A stretch of 64,000 nt of DNA, taken from an uncultured Rhizobium sp. (lineage in GTDB: Bacteria > Pseudomonadota > Alphaproteobacteria > Rhizobiales > Rhizobiaceae). Positions 48,915 to 58,046 of the stretch are shown here, piece by piece. The stretch is taken from contig CAMFHE010000006.1 of assembly GCA_945952045.1 (NCBI GenBank), positions 62,001 through 126,000 of the forward strand, given 5' to 3'. Position 1 is the first letter of the stretch, and every line of letters begins with the position of its first letter. A model generated the notes under the pieces. That model saw only the letters and a list, made by a program, of their open reading frames with translations. It did not search any database and was not told the origin of the DNA. A program made the position numbers and the translations under genes.

Positions 48915-49877
48915 ATGAAACGCAAATTGGCAAGAGTCCTATTGGCAGGCAGCGCCCTGCTCCTGGTTCCCCTGGGCATGGCGATGACCGGCATGGCCGT
49001 TCTGCCGGCGCTCGCGCAGGATTCGACCAAGCCGATGATGGTGGTGGACAAGAAACCCGTCATCCATCCCGGCGAAGTGAAGTTCGGCGCCTACGACCCC
49101 CATGGGGATTTCAGCACCCAGACCAATCTCGACACCGAAGGCCTGTTCCTTCCCTGGGAAGACGTGGATCTGGATACGCTGCATGTCGCCGACGATTACG
49201 CCGTCAAGCGCGGCCGCAAACTGTTGATTACCATCGAACCCTGGTCGTGGAACGAGGACTGGCGGCTGACATCCGAACAGCTTCGGGCCAAGATGATGGC
49301 CGGCGAATATGACGGCAACATCAAGGCGATCTCGAAGATCGTCGCAACGCTGAAAAGCCCCGTCATCATCCGCTGGGGCCAGGAAATGGAAGACAAGTCG
49401 GGCCGCTTCTCCTGGTCCAACTGGCCGGCCAAGGATTACATTTCCGCCTACAAGCACGTCGCCGACCAGTTCCGCAAGGACCGGCCGGATGTGCAGATCA
49501 TGTGGTCGCCGAAAGGCGAGGAAGGCTTGGACAAATACTATCCCGGCGACAATTACGTCGATCTTGTCGGGCTCTCGGTCTTCGGCTACCAGCCCTTCGA
49601 CCAGCGCGTCTTCGGTGGCCCGCGCAGTTTCGCCCAGGCGTTGCAGCCCGGATACGATCGGGTCAAGCAGTTCCAGAAGCCGATCTGGGTGGCCGAACTC
49701 GGCTATGAGGGTGACGCGCAATACATGCAGCCGTGGATCAATACGGTGACCGCCAAGAATTCGAGCTTCCCGGCTCTGCAGGAGGTGGTCTATTTCAATG
49801 ACCGTGAAATTCAGGCATGGCCGTACGGCCTCGGCCATCCGAACTGGCGCGTCCATAAGGAAATTACCGAGAACTGA
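48915..49877 (+). CDS. Periplasmic or secreted glycoside hydrolase, GH26-like
   Basis: 320 residues with a signal peptide (about 1-34, cleaved near ALAQ). A TIM-barrel-like hydrolase with ITIEPWSWNEDW, a probable acid/base Glu in RWGQEMEDKSGRF and a probable nucleophile Glu in WVAELGYEGDAQ, the order seen in GH26 and related clan-A enzymes. As last gene of a synthase operon it probably trims or releases the polymer. The exact linkage is not predictable from sequence alone. Confidence 0.82.
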   Translation: MKRKLARVLLAGSALLLVPLGMAMTGMAVLPALAQDSTKPMMVVDKKPVIHPGEVKFGAYDPHGDFSTQTNLDTEGLFLPWEDVDLDTLHVADDYAVKRGRKLLITIEPWSWNEDWRLTSEQLRAKMMAGEYDGNIKAISKIVATLKSPVIIRWGQEMEDKSGRFSWSNWPAKDYISAYKHVADQFRKDRPDVQIMWSPKGEEGLDKYYPGDNYVDLVGLSVFGYQPFDQRVFGGPRSFAQALQPGYDRVKQFQKPIWVAELGYEGDAQYMQPWINTVTAKNSSFPALQEVVYFNDREIQAWPYGLGHPNWRVHKEITEN

Positions 49878-50007
49878 TGCCGTCAGGCATCCAGCATTTA
49901 CTGCCCGATTCGATGGCGACCGGGCAGCCGGGACGAAGCAGCCAGGCAACGACCGGTTTCACGACGGAGGAAACCTTCATTGCCGGCTGCGTCGGTCTTG
50001 GTTTGCG

Positions 50008-50961
50008 TTATCGCCGCTTGACGCCCGGAAGCACGCACAGCATTTCGAACAGCAGGTTTGCGGCGGTGATTGCCGTATTGCCTGCGGGATCGTAGGGCGG
50101 CGAGACTTCGACGAGGTCGCAACCGACAAGGTTCAGACCCCAGCAGCCACGGATGATTTCCAGTGCCTGGATCGTGTTCAGGCCGCCGATTTCCGGTGTG
50201 CCGGTCCCTGGCGCGATGGAAGGATCGAGGCTGTCGATGTCATAGGTCAGATAGACCGGGCCATCGCCCATCTGGGCGCGGACTTCTTCCATCAGCGGCG
50301 TCAGCGACTTGTGCCAGCACTCTTCGGCCTGGACGACGCGGAAACCCTGCTCGCGCGACCAGTCGAAGTCGTCGGCGGCATAACCCGTGCCACGCAGGCC
50401 GATCTGGATGCAGCGCTTCGTATCGAGCACGCCGGCCTCGACGGCGCGGCGGAAGGGCGTGCCATGGGCGATCGGCTCACCGAACATATGCTCGTTGATA
50501 TCGGCATGGGCATCGACATGGATCAGGCCGACGGGGCCGTATTTCTCGGCCATTGCGCGCAGGATCGGATAGGACAGCGTGTGATCGCCGCCGAGCGTCA
50601 GGGGACGGCAGCCATCCTTGATGATGTCGCGATAGGCGTTGGTGATGATGTCGATGCACTTCGGCAGGTTGAAGGTATCGATGGCGACGTCGCCGATATC
50701 GGCGACCTGAAGGCTTTCGAAGGGTGCCGCGCGCGTCGCCATGTTATAGGGGCGGATCATGCAGCTTTCGGTGCGGATCTGGCGCGGCCCGAACCGCGTG
50801 CCCGGCCGGTTGGAGGTGCCGATATCCATGGGGATGCCGACGAAGCAGGCATCGAGCCCTTCGGTGTTGGCCTGGGTCGGCAGGCGCATCATCGTTGCCG
50901 GGCCGCCAAAACGGGGCATATCATTGCCGCCGAGCGGCTGGTTGAAGGATTTTTCAGTCAT
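50008..50961 (-). CDS. Ureohydrolase: 4-guanidinobutyrase / agmatinase
   Basis: 317 residues from the ATG at 50961 with GGAGGT upstream. Mn-binding motifs GGDHTLSYP, DAHADINEH and YDIDSLDPS are all present. The N-terminus FNQPLGGNDMPRFGGPATMM resembles pseudomonad guanidinobutyrase (GbuA) at least as much as SpeB, so 4-guanidinobutyrate may be the substrate rather than agmatine. Products would be urea and a 4-carbon amine. Monocistronic as far as can be seen. Confidence 0.8.
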   Translation of the reverse strand: MTEKSFNQPLGGNDMPRFGGPATMMRLPTQANTEGLDACFVGIPMDIGTSNRPGTRFGPRQIRTESCMIRPYNMATRAAPFESLQVADIGDVAIDTFNLPKCIDIITNAYRDIIKDGCRPLTLGGDHTLSYPILRAMAEKYGPVGLIHVDAHADINEHMFGEPIAHGTPFRRAVEAGVLDTKRCIQIGLRGTGYAADDFDWSREQGFRVVQAEECWHKSLTPLMEEVRAQMGDGPVYLTYDIDSLDPSIAPGTGTPEIGGLNTIQALEIIRGCWGLNLVGCDLVEVSPPYDPAGNTAITAANLLFEMLCVLPGVKRR

Positions 50962-51172
50962 TTTTACCTCCGGATAGGCAGGAACCGCGCAAAACAGGCC
51001 GATTTTTCCCGAATGTGAGTCGTAAGACGAAACAGAAGCGTTATCGTCGTGCCGACCTTCACTCGTCAAGGCAAACCACGCTGCTTCGCGCGGACGTCTG
51101 CGGCCATCCGGCGATCGATCTTGAAACGACGCGTCTCTCCTCGGGGAAAGGACGCGCCGTAGAGCCAGAAAA

Positions 51173-51826
51173 TCAGGCGACGGACTTCATCGGCGATGCG
51201 TCTTCGGCCTCCTGGCGCCGGCGATAGGCGATCAGGTCTTCGATGGTGACGATCAGCAGGCCATGCTTCTGCGCATAGATCTCGAGCTGCGGCAGGCGGG
51301 CCATTGTGCCGTCGTCATTGGCGATTTCGCAGATGACGCCGGCCGGCGCGAAGCCTGCAAGACGGGAGAATTCCACGGCCGCTTCGGTGTGACCCGGACG
51401 GGCGAGCACGCCGCCCGGATTGGAGCGCAGCGGGAAGATGTGGCCGGGGCGAGCGAAATCGGCGGGCTTTGCCTTGTCGTCCACCAGCGCGCGAACCGTG
51501 ATCGCCCGGTCGGAGGCGGAAATGCCGGTGGTCGTACCGTGCAGATAATCGACGGAGACCGTGAAGGCGGTCTTCAGGGATTCGGTGTTGTTGACGACCA
51601 TCAGGGGGATGTCGAGTTCGTCGAGCCGTTCGCCGGTCATCGGCATGCAGATCAGGCCGCGGGCATGGTTCATCATGAAGGCGATGTGTTCCGGCGTCAC
51701 GGCATCCGCCGCCACCACGATATCGCCTTCGTTTTCGCGGCTTTCGTCGTCGACGACGATAATCATCTCGCCGCGCTTGATGGCGGCAATCGCGTCTTCG
51801 ATCTTGGAAATGGTCATGTCTTTCAT
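51173..51826 (-). CDS. ribB: 3,4-Dihydroxy-2-butanone-4-phosphate synthase
   Basis: 217 residues. Motifs [20 protein letters not shown] at the N-terminus, [43 protein letters not shown] and [11 protein letters not shown] are characteristic of RibB. It makes the four-carbon unit of riboflavin from ribulose 5-phosphate. It stands alone without a RibA (GTP cyclohydrolase II) domain. An FMN riboswitch lies about 110 bases upstream. Confidence 0.95.
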   Translation of the reverse strand: MKDMTISKIEDAIAAIKRGEMIIVVDDESRENEGDIVVAADAVTPEHIAFMMNHARGLICMPMTGERLDELDIPLMVVNNTESLKTAFTVSVDYLHGTTTGISASDRAITVRALVDDKAKPADFARPGHIFPLRSNPGGVLARPGHTEAAVEFSRLAGFAPAGVICEIANDDGTMARLPQLEIYAQKHGLLIVTIEDLIAYRRRQEAEDASPMKSVA

Positions 51827-51935
51827 AGCCTTTCAAGGGTTGAGCCGGAAACCAGGCCTGTTCGTCATCCGGTTTCCCGGAAACGTCCCTTGGGCGAACA
51901 AGCATCGACGCCATCCGACAGGAAGGCGGTCGCCG

Positions 51936-52086
51936 CGTTGCTCTCTTCCATCCGGACTATACCGTCGGCTCCGGCATCGCACCGGATCTGCTGACCTTCT
52001 GACCGGCAGTACCGGACAAAAGCGCTCGCGGGCTCCGGGATGTCTCCCGATACCGCCGGTGGGGAATTGCACCCCGCCCTGAGAAC
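51936..52086 (-). promoter_or_regulatory. FMN riboswitch (RFN element) upstream of ribB
   Basis: Read on the minus strand the leader begins AGGGCGGGGTGCAATTCCCC, continues ACCGGCGGTATCGGGAG, and ends GGATGGAAGAGAGCAACG. These conserved blocks and their order are those of the RFN element. When FMN binds, expression of ribB is expected to fall. Confidence 0.92.
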
Positions 52087-52176
52087 ATTGAAAAGATAAG
52101 GTATGGAGGGGGCGAAACGCAAGACCCCGCACAAGGAAACAGCCGTGAACGCTGCGTTGCGGTTTGCACGACGAAC

Positions 52177-52210
52177 AAAAAAGCCCTCCCCGGCGCTGGC
52201 CAGGGAGGGC
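52177..52210 (-). terminator. Terminator of the CUT2 ABC transporter operon
   Basis: Minus strand: GCCCTCCC / GGGAGGGC stem around TGGCCAGCGCCG followed by six T, 20 bases after the substrate-binding-protein stop. Confidence 0.92.
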
Positions 52211-52229
52211 GATTGACGAGATCGGCCGA

Positions 52230-53336
52230 TCAGAAGTCGAACTGGCCGATATTCTCCTTGTTGAAGACGAAGGGCGAGCCGAGCAGCACTTCGGAACCGT
52301 TGATGATCTTCAACTCGCCGAGCTTGCCGGCCTTGACCGAGGTGGCGCCGGACTTCAGGTCGCCATCCGCAACGGCGCGCAGCACGTAAGCCGCGGCATA
52401 GCCGAGATCGACGGGATTCCAGAGAACGACAGACTTGACGCAGCCCGATTCGACATAGGGCTTCATCGCGTTCGGCGTTGCGAGACCGACGACGGCAACC
52501 TTGCCGCACTTGCCGGCCTGGGTGACGGCATCGGCGGAAGCCGGGGTCGCGACGCTGGTCATGCCGACGATGCCCTTGAGCTCGTCGCCATACTTGTTGA
52601 TCAGCGTATTGGCCTGGTTGAAGGACAGGATGTTGTCTTCCTGCGCTTCGACGGTTTCCAGCCACTTCATCTTCGGATGGCACTTGGCCTGGTAGGCGCC
52701 CATTTCGGCGATCCAGCGGGCCTGGTTCGGCGTGGTGAAGGTCGAGGTCACGATGGCGAAGCCGCCGTCTTCACCGACTTCGGCGGCGAGATTGTCGATG
52801 ACCGACTTGGCGATGCCGTTGAACTCGGCCTGGTTGACGAACCACTGGCGGGCATCCGGCGTCGAGTTGGCGTCGTAGCCGACGACGTCGATCCCGGCGG
52901 CAAGCGCCTTCTTCAGCACGGGCGCGATGGCGACCGGGTCGTTGGCGGCAAACAGAATGCCATCGACGCCGCTGGTGATGTAGTTGTCGATCAGGGTGAT
53001 CTGGTCGTCGATGTTGGCCTTGGTCGGACCGTCGGTCTTGGCTTCCATCGTCTTCATTTCAGCGGCGGCGTCGGCAATGCCCTTGGACGTCGCGTTGAAA
53101 TAGCCGATGCCGACCAGCTTCGGCACGTCGACGACCTTGATCGTCTTGCCCTTGCGATCCGGTGCATTCGTGGTCTGGCCACCGTCATAGGGCTTGGCCG
53201 CGACTTCGCCGGCCGTGCCGTCGCAGGCGAGCGGATTGGTCGGCAGGTCGTCGCCGCCGGTCCAGGGCGACTGGGCATGGGCGAAGCTTGCCGAAAGCGA
53301 CAGGCTCACGAAGCTGGCGAGAATGATCTTCTTCAT
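52230..53336 (-). CDS. Sugar/AI-2 ABC transporter substrate-binding protein (RhaS/LsrB-like)
   Basis: 368 residues from the ATG at 53336. Signal peptide MKKIILASFVSLSLSASFAHA. Periplasmic-binding-protein type 1 fold (VPKLVGIGYFNATSKGI, ANDPVAIAPVLKKALAAGID, VGLATPNAMKPYVESG) ending VFNKENIGQFDF, the ending seen in LsrB and RhaS proteins. Candidate ligands are rhamnose, another sugar or AI-2. No lsr or rha catabolic gene is in the window, so the substrate stays open. Confidence 0.88.
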   Translation of the reverse strand: MKKIILASFVSLSLSASFAHAQSPWTGGDDLPTNPLACDGTAGEVAAKPYDGGQTTNAPDRKGKTIKVVDVPKLVGIGYFNATSKGIADAAAEMKTMEAKTDGPTKANIDDQITLIDNYITSGVDGILFAANDPVAIAPVLKKALAAGIDVVGYDANSTPDARQWFVNQAEFNGIAKSVIDNLAAEVGEDGGFAIVTSTFTTPNQARWIAEMGAYQAKCHPKMKWLETVEAQEDNILSFNQANTLINKYGDELKGIVGMTSVATPASADAVTQAGKCGKVAVVGLATPNAMKPYVESGCVKSVVLWNPVDLGYAAAYVLRAVADGDLKSGATSVKAGKLGELKIINGSEVLLGSPFVFNKENIGQFDF

Positions 53337-53406
53337 GCTGTTCTTCCTCCACGTTTTATAAAGCGCATCCGCCGGTCTCCTTCGGCAAGGCGGGCGCCGT
53401 CTTCCT

Positions 53407-54348
53407 CTACCGGTTGCCATTCCGGTGAACGATGTTGCTGATCAGGATCGTGACGATGAGCACGACGCCGATCAGAACGATGGTGCCGTCGCCCTTGACG
53501 CCGGCAAGCGACAGGCCGTTCTTCAGGGCCTGGATCAGGATGAGGCCAAGCACGGTGCCTGCAATCGTGCCCCGTCCGCCAAAGATCGACGTTCCTCCCA
53601 GAACGACGGCGGTAATGGCATCCAGCTCCAGACCCGTTCCCATGTCCGAGCGCGTGGTCGAGACGCGCGACACCAGAATGACACCGGCAACCGCTGCGGC
53701 AAAGCCCGAAGCCGTGTAGATGGCGAGCTTGGCGCGATCGACCGGCAGACCTGAAAAGCGGGCGGCGATCTCGTTATTGCCGATGGCATAGACCGTGCGC
53801 CCCCAGCGCGTCAGGCCGAGCACGATGGCCGCGACGATGGCCGTCGCCACAAGCAGCCAGAGCTGTGTCGGCACGCCGAGCACATTGCCTTGTCCGAGAA
53901 TATAGAACCACTCCGGATAACCGCGCACCGAGCGCGCCTGGCTGATGCCTTCCGCAAGGCCGCGATAGAGCGCCAGCGTCGCCAGCGTCGCGATCAGCGG
54001 CGGCACGTTGAAGCGGGTGATGATCAAACCGTTGGCGAAACCGCCGAATGTGCCGCAGGCGATGGCTGCAAGCGCAGCGAGCGGCAGCGGCAGGCCGACC
54101 GATTGCCAGAAGACACCGGTCAGGATCGCCGTCAGGCCAATGATCGAACCGACCGAGAGATCGATGCCGCCGGTGGCGATGACGAAAGTCATCAGGATCG
54201 CCACCAACCCGACCTCGGTCATCAACCGGCCCTGGTTCAGGAGGTTGTCGACGGTGAAGAAGCGATCGGACTGATAGGCGAGGATGCCGAGAACGATGAC
54301 GACAAGCACCGCCAGGATGGTTTCGTGACGCAGGAAACGTTTCATCAT
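53407..54348 (-). CDS. CUT2 ABC transporter permease (second)
   Basis: 313 residues (MMKRFLRHE; the second Met at 54345 is an equal candidate given the AAGGAG site). About eight to ten membrane helices and the RbsC-family signature region LDAITAVVLGGTSIFGGRGT. It pairs with the neighbouring permease as a heterodimeric channel. Eight bases after that gene. Confidence 0.9.
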   Translation of the reverse strand: MMKRFLRHETILAVLVVIVLGILAYQSDRFFTVDNLLNQGRLMTEVGLVAILMTFVIATGGIDLSVGSIIGLTAILTGVFWQSVGLPLPLAALAAIACGTFGGFANGLIITRFNVPPLIATLATLALYRGLAEGISQARSVRGYPEWFYILGQGNVLGVPTQLWLLVATAIVAAIVLGLTRWGRTVYAIGNNEIAARFSGLPVDRAKLAIYTASGFAAAVAGVILVSRVSTTRSDMGTGLELDAITAVVLGGTSIFGGRGTIAGTVLGLILIQALKNGLSLAGVKGDGTIVLIGVVLIVTILISNIVHRNGNR

Positions 54349-54356
54349 CCGGCTCC

Positions 54357-55349
54357 TTACGCCCTGCCCTGCCGACGCCGGCGGATCATGTCTGCCAGAA
54401 CGGTGACAAGGATCAGCACGCCGATCACGGCCCTCAGCCAATAGGCCGAGACATTGGTGAAGATCAGCGCCGAGCCGATGGCGGCGAACAGGATGGCGGC
54501 AAGCGTCGAGCCGATGACCGTACCGGTTCCGCCAAGGATCGAGACGCCGCCGATCACGGCCGCGGTAATGACGGTCAGCTCGAGGTTCGGCGGCACCGTC
54601 GACTGGATAATCTGCAATTGCGTGGCAAAGAGCAGCGTGGCGAGGCCGGCAAAGGCGCCATGGATGACGAAGACCATGACGGTGCGGCGTTCGATGGGAA
54701 TGCCAGATGCACGCGCCGCTTCCGGATTGCCGCCGATAGCATAAAGCGAGCGGCCGAAGGCGGAGTAGCGCATCCAGAAGGCGGCGGCGAGCGTGAGGAT
54801 CACCATGAAATAGATTGGCGCCGGCACGCCCAGCGGCTTGGCCTGCGCAATTAGAAACTCAGGCGGCAGGCCGGATATCCAGGCGCCGCCGGTCACGCTG
54901 ATCAGCCCGCCGCGCAGGATCGACAGCATGCCGAGCGTCACCACGATCGATGGTATGCGCGCATAGGCGACCATGGCCCCGACGATGGCGTTGACGGCCA
55001 TGCCGACAAGGATCGGCACCACCCACGCCACCCAGACAGGGTAGCCTGAGACGGCAAGCGTGCCGGAAATCGTCGCCAGAACCCCGATCAGCGCGCCGAC
55101 GGAAACATCGATATGACCGGTAATGATGATCATCGCCATGCCGATGGCGGCGACGGCGATATAGGCATTGCCGGAAAAGATGGTGTTGAGGTTCGAGGCG
55201 CTGAGAAAGCGCGGATTGATCAGACCGACGATGACGAACAGGGCGATCATCGCGAGAAGGATGACGGCTTCCTGGCCATAGGCGGAATAAAGGCGATGAA
55301 ACAGGCTGCGCTCGGAGCGGCGGGCGGTCGGATGATCGGCAAAAGCCAT
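54357..55349 (-). CDS. CUT2 ABC transporter permease (first)
   Basis: 330 residues from the ATG at 55349, overlapping the ATPase stop by one base (TGATG). RbsC-family membrane protein with GHIDVSVGALIGVLATISGT and LELTVITAAVIGGVSILGGT. It differs clearly from the second permease, as in Lsr and Rha systems that have two different permeases. Confidence 0.9.
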   Translation of the reverse strand: MAFADHPTARRSERSLFHRLYSAYGQEAVILLAMIALFVIVGLINPRFLSASNLNTIFSGNAYIAVAAIGMAMIIITGHIDVSVGALIGVLATISGTLAVSGYPVWVAWVVPILVGMAVNAIVGAMVAYARIPSIVVTLGMLSILRGGLISVTGGAWISGLPPEFLIAQAKPLGVPAPIYFMVILTLAAAFWMRYSAFGRSLYAIGGNPEAARASGIPIERRTVMVFVIHGAFAGLATLLFATQLQIIQSTVPPNLELTVITAAVIGGVSILGGTGTVIGSTLAAILFAAIGSALIFTNVSAYWLRAVIGVLILVTVLADMIRRRRQGRA

Positions 55350-56872
55350 CAGGCGGCGTCCTTCTTGTTCTTGGCAACGGTCATGGCGGCGCCGACGCTT
55401 TCGGCGGTGGCGTCGGCACGATCGAGAATGGTCACGAGATGACCGTTGTTCATCACCAGAACGCGGTCGCTCATGCCGAGCACTTCCGGCAGTTCGCTCG
55501 AGATCATGATGATTGCGACGCCGGTGCGGGCAAGCTCGCCCATGATCGCATGGATTTCCGACTTGGCCCCGACATCGACGCCGCGGGTCGGCTCGTCGAG
55601 AATGAGAATGCGCGGCGCAGTCTCCAGCCATTTGGCGATGACAACTTTTTGCTGATTGCCGCCCGAGAGCTGTCCCACCGGCTGCTCGATGCCGCCGCGC
55701 GCGCGGATGCCGAAGCGCTTGACGGCTTCGACGGCGCGCGCCGCTTCATCGGCAAAACGGATAAACAGCCCGCGCGACAGGCGGTCGATGGTTGCCATCG
55801 ACACGTTCTGGCGAATGGTCATCGCCTTGACGAGCCCCTGATGGCCGCGATCTTCCGGCACATAGGCGATGCCGAGGTCGCGGGCTTCCTTCGGCGAGCG
55901 GATGGTGACGGTCTTGCCGTCGATGCGGATCGTGCCGGCTTCCGCCGGCGTAATACCGAACAGCGTCAGCGCCGTCTCCGTGCGTCCGGAGCCGACAAGG
56001 CCGGCAATGCCGAGGATCTCGCCGCGGCGGACGGAGAAGGTCATGTCGCGCACAAGCCGGCCGCGCTGCAGACCGTTCACTTCCAGCAGCACGTCGCCGA
56101 TGATCGGCTCGGGCTTGGGGAAAAGCTGGTCGATGGAGCGGCCGACCATCATGGCGACAAGGCTTGCCTCGGTCACCTCGCCGATCTCGCGCGTTCCGAT
56201 CAGCGCGCCGTCGCGCAGCACGGTGACACGGTCGGCAAGCGCGAAGATTTCCGGCATGCGATGGCTGACATAGATGATCGCGACGCCTCGGGCGCGCAGC
56301 GCGCGCACCACATCCATCAGCCGCTGCACATCGGCTTCGGCAAGCGAAGCGGTCGGCTCGTCCATGATAAGAACACGCGCATCGCGGCTCAGCGCCTTGG
56401 CGATTTCGACACGCTGGCGCTGGGCGACCGAAAGGCGCGCCACCTTGGTATCGACGTCGAGTTCGGCGCTGTCGAGGCTGTCGAGCAGGTCGCGCGAGCG
56501 TTCACGCACCGTGTCCCAGTCGATGCCGCCCCAGCTGCTCTTCGGATAGGCGCCGAGAAAGATGTTTTCGGCAATCGTCAATTCCGGAAACAGCAACAAT
56601 TCCTGATAGACCGTGGCGATGCCGCGCTTGGAGGCGTCGCGGGTGGAGGAAAAGCTGACGGTCTCGCCCTCAATGCGGATCGTGCCGCCATCGGGCGTAT
56701 AGAGGCCGGATATGATCTTGATGAGTGTGGATTTACCGGCGCCGTTTTCGCCAAGCAGCGCGTGGACCTCGCCGGGACGCACGTCGAAATCGACATCCTT
56801 CAGCACGGTAATGCCGTTGAATGACTTGGTTGCGCCTGTCAGGCTGATGAACGCATCTGTCGTTCCAGGCAC
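55349..56872 (-). CDS. CUT2 ABC transporter ATP-binding protein
   Basis: 507 residues from the GTG at 56872, which has a GGGGAGGAG site four to six bases upstream; an ATG at 56920 would give 523. Two nucleotide-binding halves: first with Walker A GENGAGKST and Walker B VLIMDEPTAS, second with the degenerate P-loop GLVGSGRTE usual for CUT2 and signature LSGGNQQKVVIAKWL. First gene of the operon, divergent from the DeoR regulator. Confidence 0.9.
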   Translation of the reverse strand: MPGTTDAFISLTGATKSFNGITVLKDVDFDVRPGEVHALLGENGAGKSTLIKIISGLYTPDGGTIRIEGETVSFSSTRDASKRGIATVYQELLLFPELTIAENIFLGAYPKSSWGGIDWDTVRERSRDLLDSLDSAELDVDTKVARLSVAQRQRVEIAKALSRDARVLIMDEPTASLAEADVQRLMDVVRALRARGVAIIYVSHRMPEIFALADRVTVLRDGALIGTREIGEVTEASLVAMMVGRSIDQLFPKPEPIIGDVLLEVNGLQRGRLVRDMTFSVRRGEILGIAGLVGSGRTETALTLFGITPAEAGTIRIDGKTVTIRSPKEARDLGIAYVPEDRGHQGLVKAMTIRQNVSMATIDRLSRGLFIRFADEAARAVEAVKRFGIRARGGIEQPVGQLSGGNQQKVVIAKWLETAPRILILDEPTRGVDVGAKSEIHAIMGELARTGVAIIMISSELPEVLGMSDRVLVMNNGHLVTILDRADATAESVGAAMTVAKNKKDAA

Positions 56873-56941
56873 CGGCTCTCCTCCCCAGCGCATTTCCTCT
56901 GTTGACGCAACGCCTTGCATGTCTTGCCAAGCATCGCGCCG

Positions 56942-57062
56942 TCACGAAGAATCCGGCTCCTCATCCGACCCTTCGTGATTAAATAGAAGCATGAACGATC
57001 ATCCATCGTCAATATGGGCGTCAAAATAATCCCGCTTGCCAATTTCTTGCGAATGGATCATC
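56942..57062. promoter_or_regulatory. Divergent promoter/operator region of the ABC importer
   Basis: Inverted repeat TCACGAAG (56942-56949) / CTTCGTGA (56971-56978), and two direct repeats GATCATC at 56997-57003 and 57056-57062 in an AT-richer stretch. These are plausible sites for the adjacent DeoR-type repressor; none is proven. Confidence 0.45.
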
Positions 57063-57093
57063 AAATTACGCTAGGGAGCGAGGAAATTTAATC

Positions 57094-57921
57094 ATGCGTG
57101 CAGACGGCGCGGAATCCGAACGCCATCGCCTCATTCAGGAGGCACTCAAGGAACGGCCCTTCGCCACGGTGAAAGACCTTCTGGACATTCTGGGGGTCTC
57201 GCCGGCAACCATCCGGCGTGATATCGCCAAGTTGCATCAGGCCGGCGTCATTCGCAAGGTGTTTGGCGGCATTGCACTACCGGAAAATGCGCATGTGCAG
57301 CGGATGCACGCACGGCCCTTCTCTGAAAACCGGGTCGTCAACGTCGAGGCGAAGAAGGCGATCGCGCTCGAGGCGGCGCAATTATGCCGCGACGGCGACT
57401 CGTTGATCGTCAATGGCGGCACGAGCTGCTTCATCTTCGCCCAGCTTCTGGCGCGCCGCAGCTTGAAGATCTTCACCAATTCCATGCCCCTGGCGGCATG
57501 GCTCTGGGAAAACGGCGTTTGCCATGTAACGATCGCCGGCGGCGAACTGCACCGCGAACCCGGCGTCGTCTATTCGCCCAGCGTGCCGGAGCCGGAAGTC
57601 TATGCCTCGAAATTCTTCCTCGGCGCGCAGAGCATCGGTGAAGGCGGTATCATGGAATCGCATCCGCTCATGGTGCATATCATCACCGGGCTGGCGAAAC
57701 GCGCCGACGAAATCATCGTGCTTGCCGACAGCTCGAAATTCGACATACGGGCGCGTTATCCGGTGCTTCCGCTCGCGCGCATCGGCACGTTGATCACCGA
57801 TGATCGCATTTCCGAAAGCAATCACGACCGGCTGACCAGTGAAGGCATCAACGTCATCGTCGCCTCGGTGCGCCCGCAGGATGGCGAGCGTCGGGAGGGG
57901 CACGAACGCCCCCTCCCCTGA
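57094..57921 (+). CDS. DeoR-family transcriptional regulator
   Basis: 275 residues. N-terminal winged helix (residues 12-66, TVKDLLDILGVSPATIRRDI AKL) and the DeoR sensor domain with VNGGTSCFIFAQLL, FLGAQSI and VLADSSKF (sugar-phosphate-binding fold). It is divergent from the CUT2 importer and is the expected local repressor. R. leguminosarum rhamnose transport is also under a DeoR-type regulator (established), which mildly favours a sugar for the importer. Confidence 0.9.
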   Translation: MRADGAESERHRLIQEALKERPFATVKDLLDILGVSPATIRRDIAKLHQAGVIRKVFGGIALPENAHVQRMHARPFSENRVVNVEAKKAIALEAAQLCRDGDSLIVNGGTSCFIFAQLLARRSLKIFTNSMPLAAWLWENGVCHVTIAGGELHREPGVVYSPSVPEPEVYASKFFLGAQSIGEGGIMESHPLMVHIITGLAKRADEIIVLADSSKFDIRARYPVLPLARIGTLITDDRISESNHDRLTSEGINVIVASVRPQDGERREGHERPLP

Positions 57922-58046
57922 GCGGACCGTTCGGATGGGTGGCGGGGTCAAGAATGCGTGGGCACACGCTTTAGGGGTTCTTGTCTCCGGGCCTAAGGAC
58001 TATAATGCTCCGAAGCAGTTTCTCCCGTCCGTCGAAGGATAAATCC

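Noticed and set aside
55439..56824. 461-codon open frame antisense to the CUT2 ATPase
   Set aside because: Shadow frame; the ATPase on the other strand has Walker and signature motifs.
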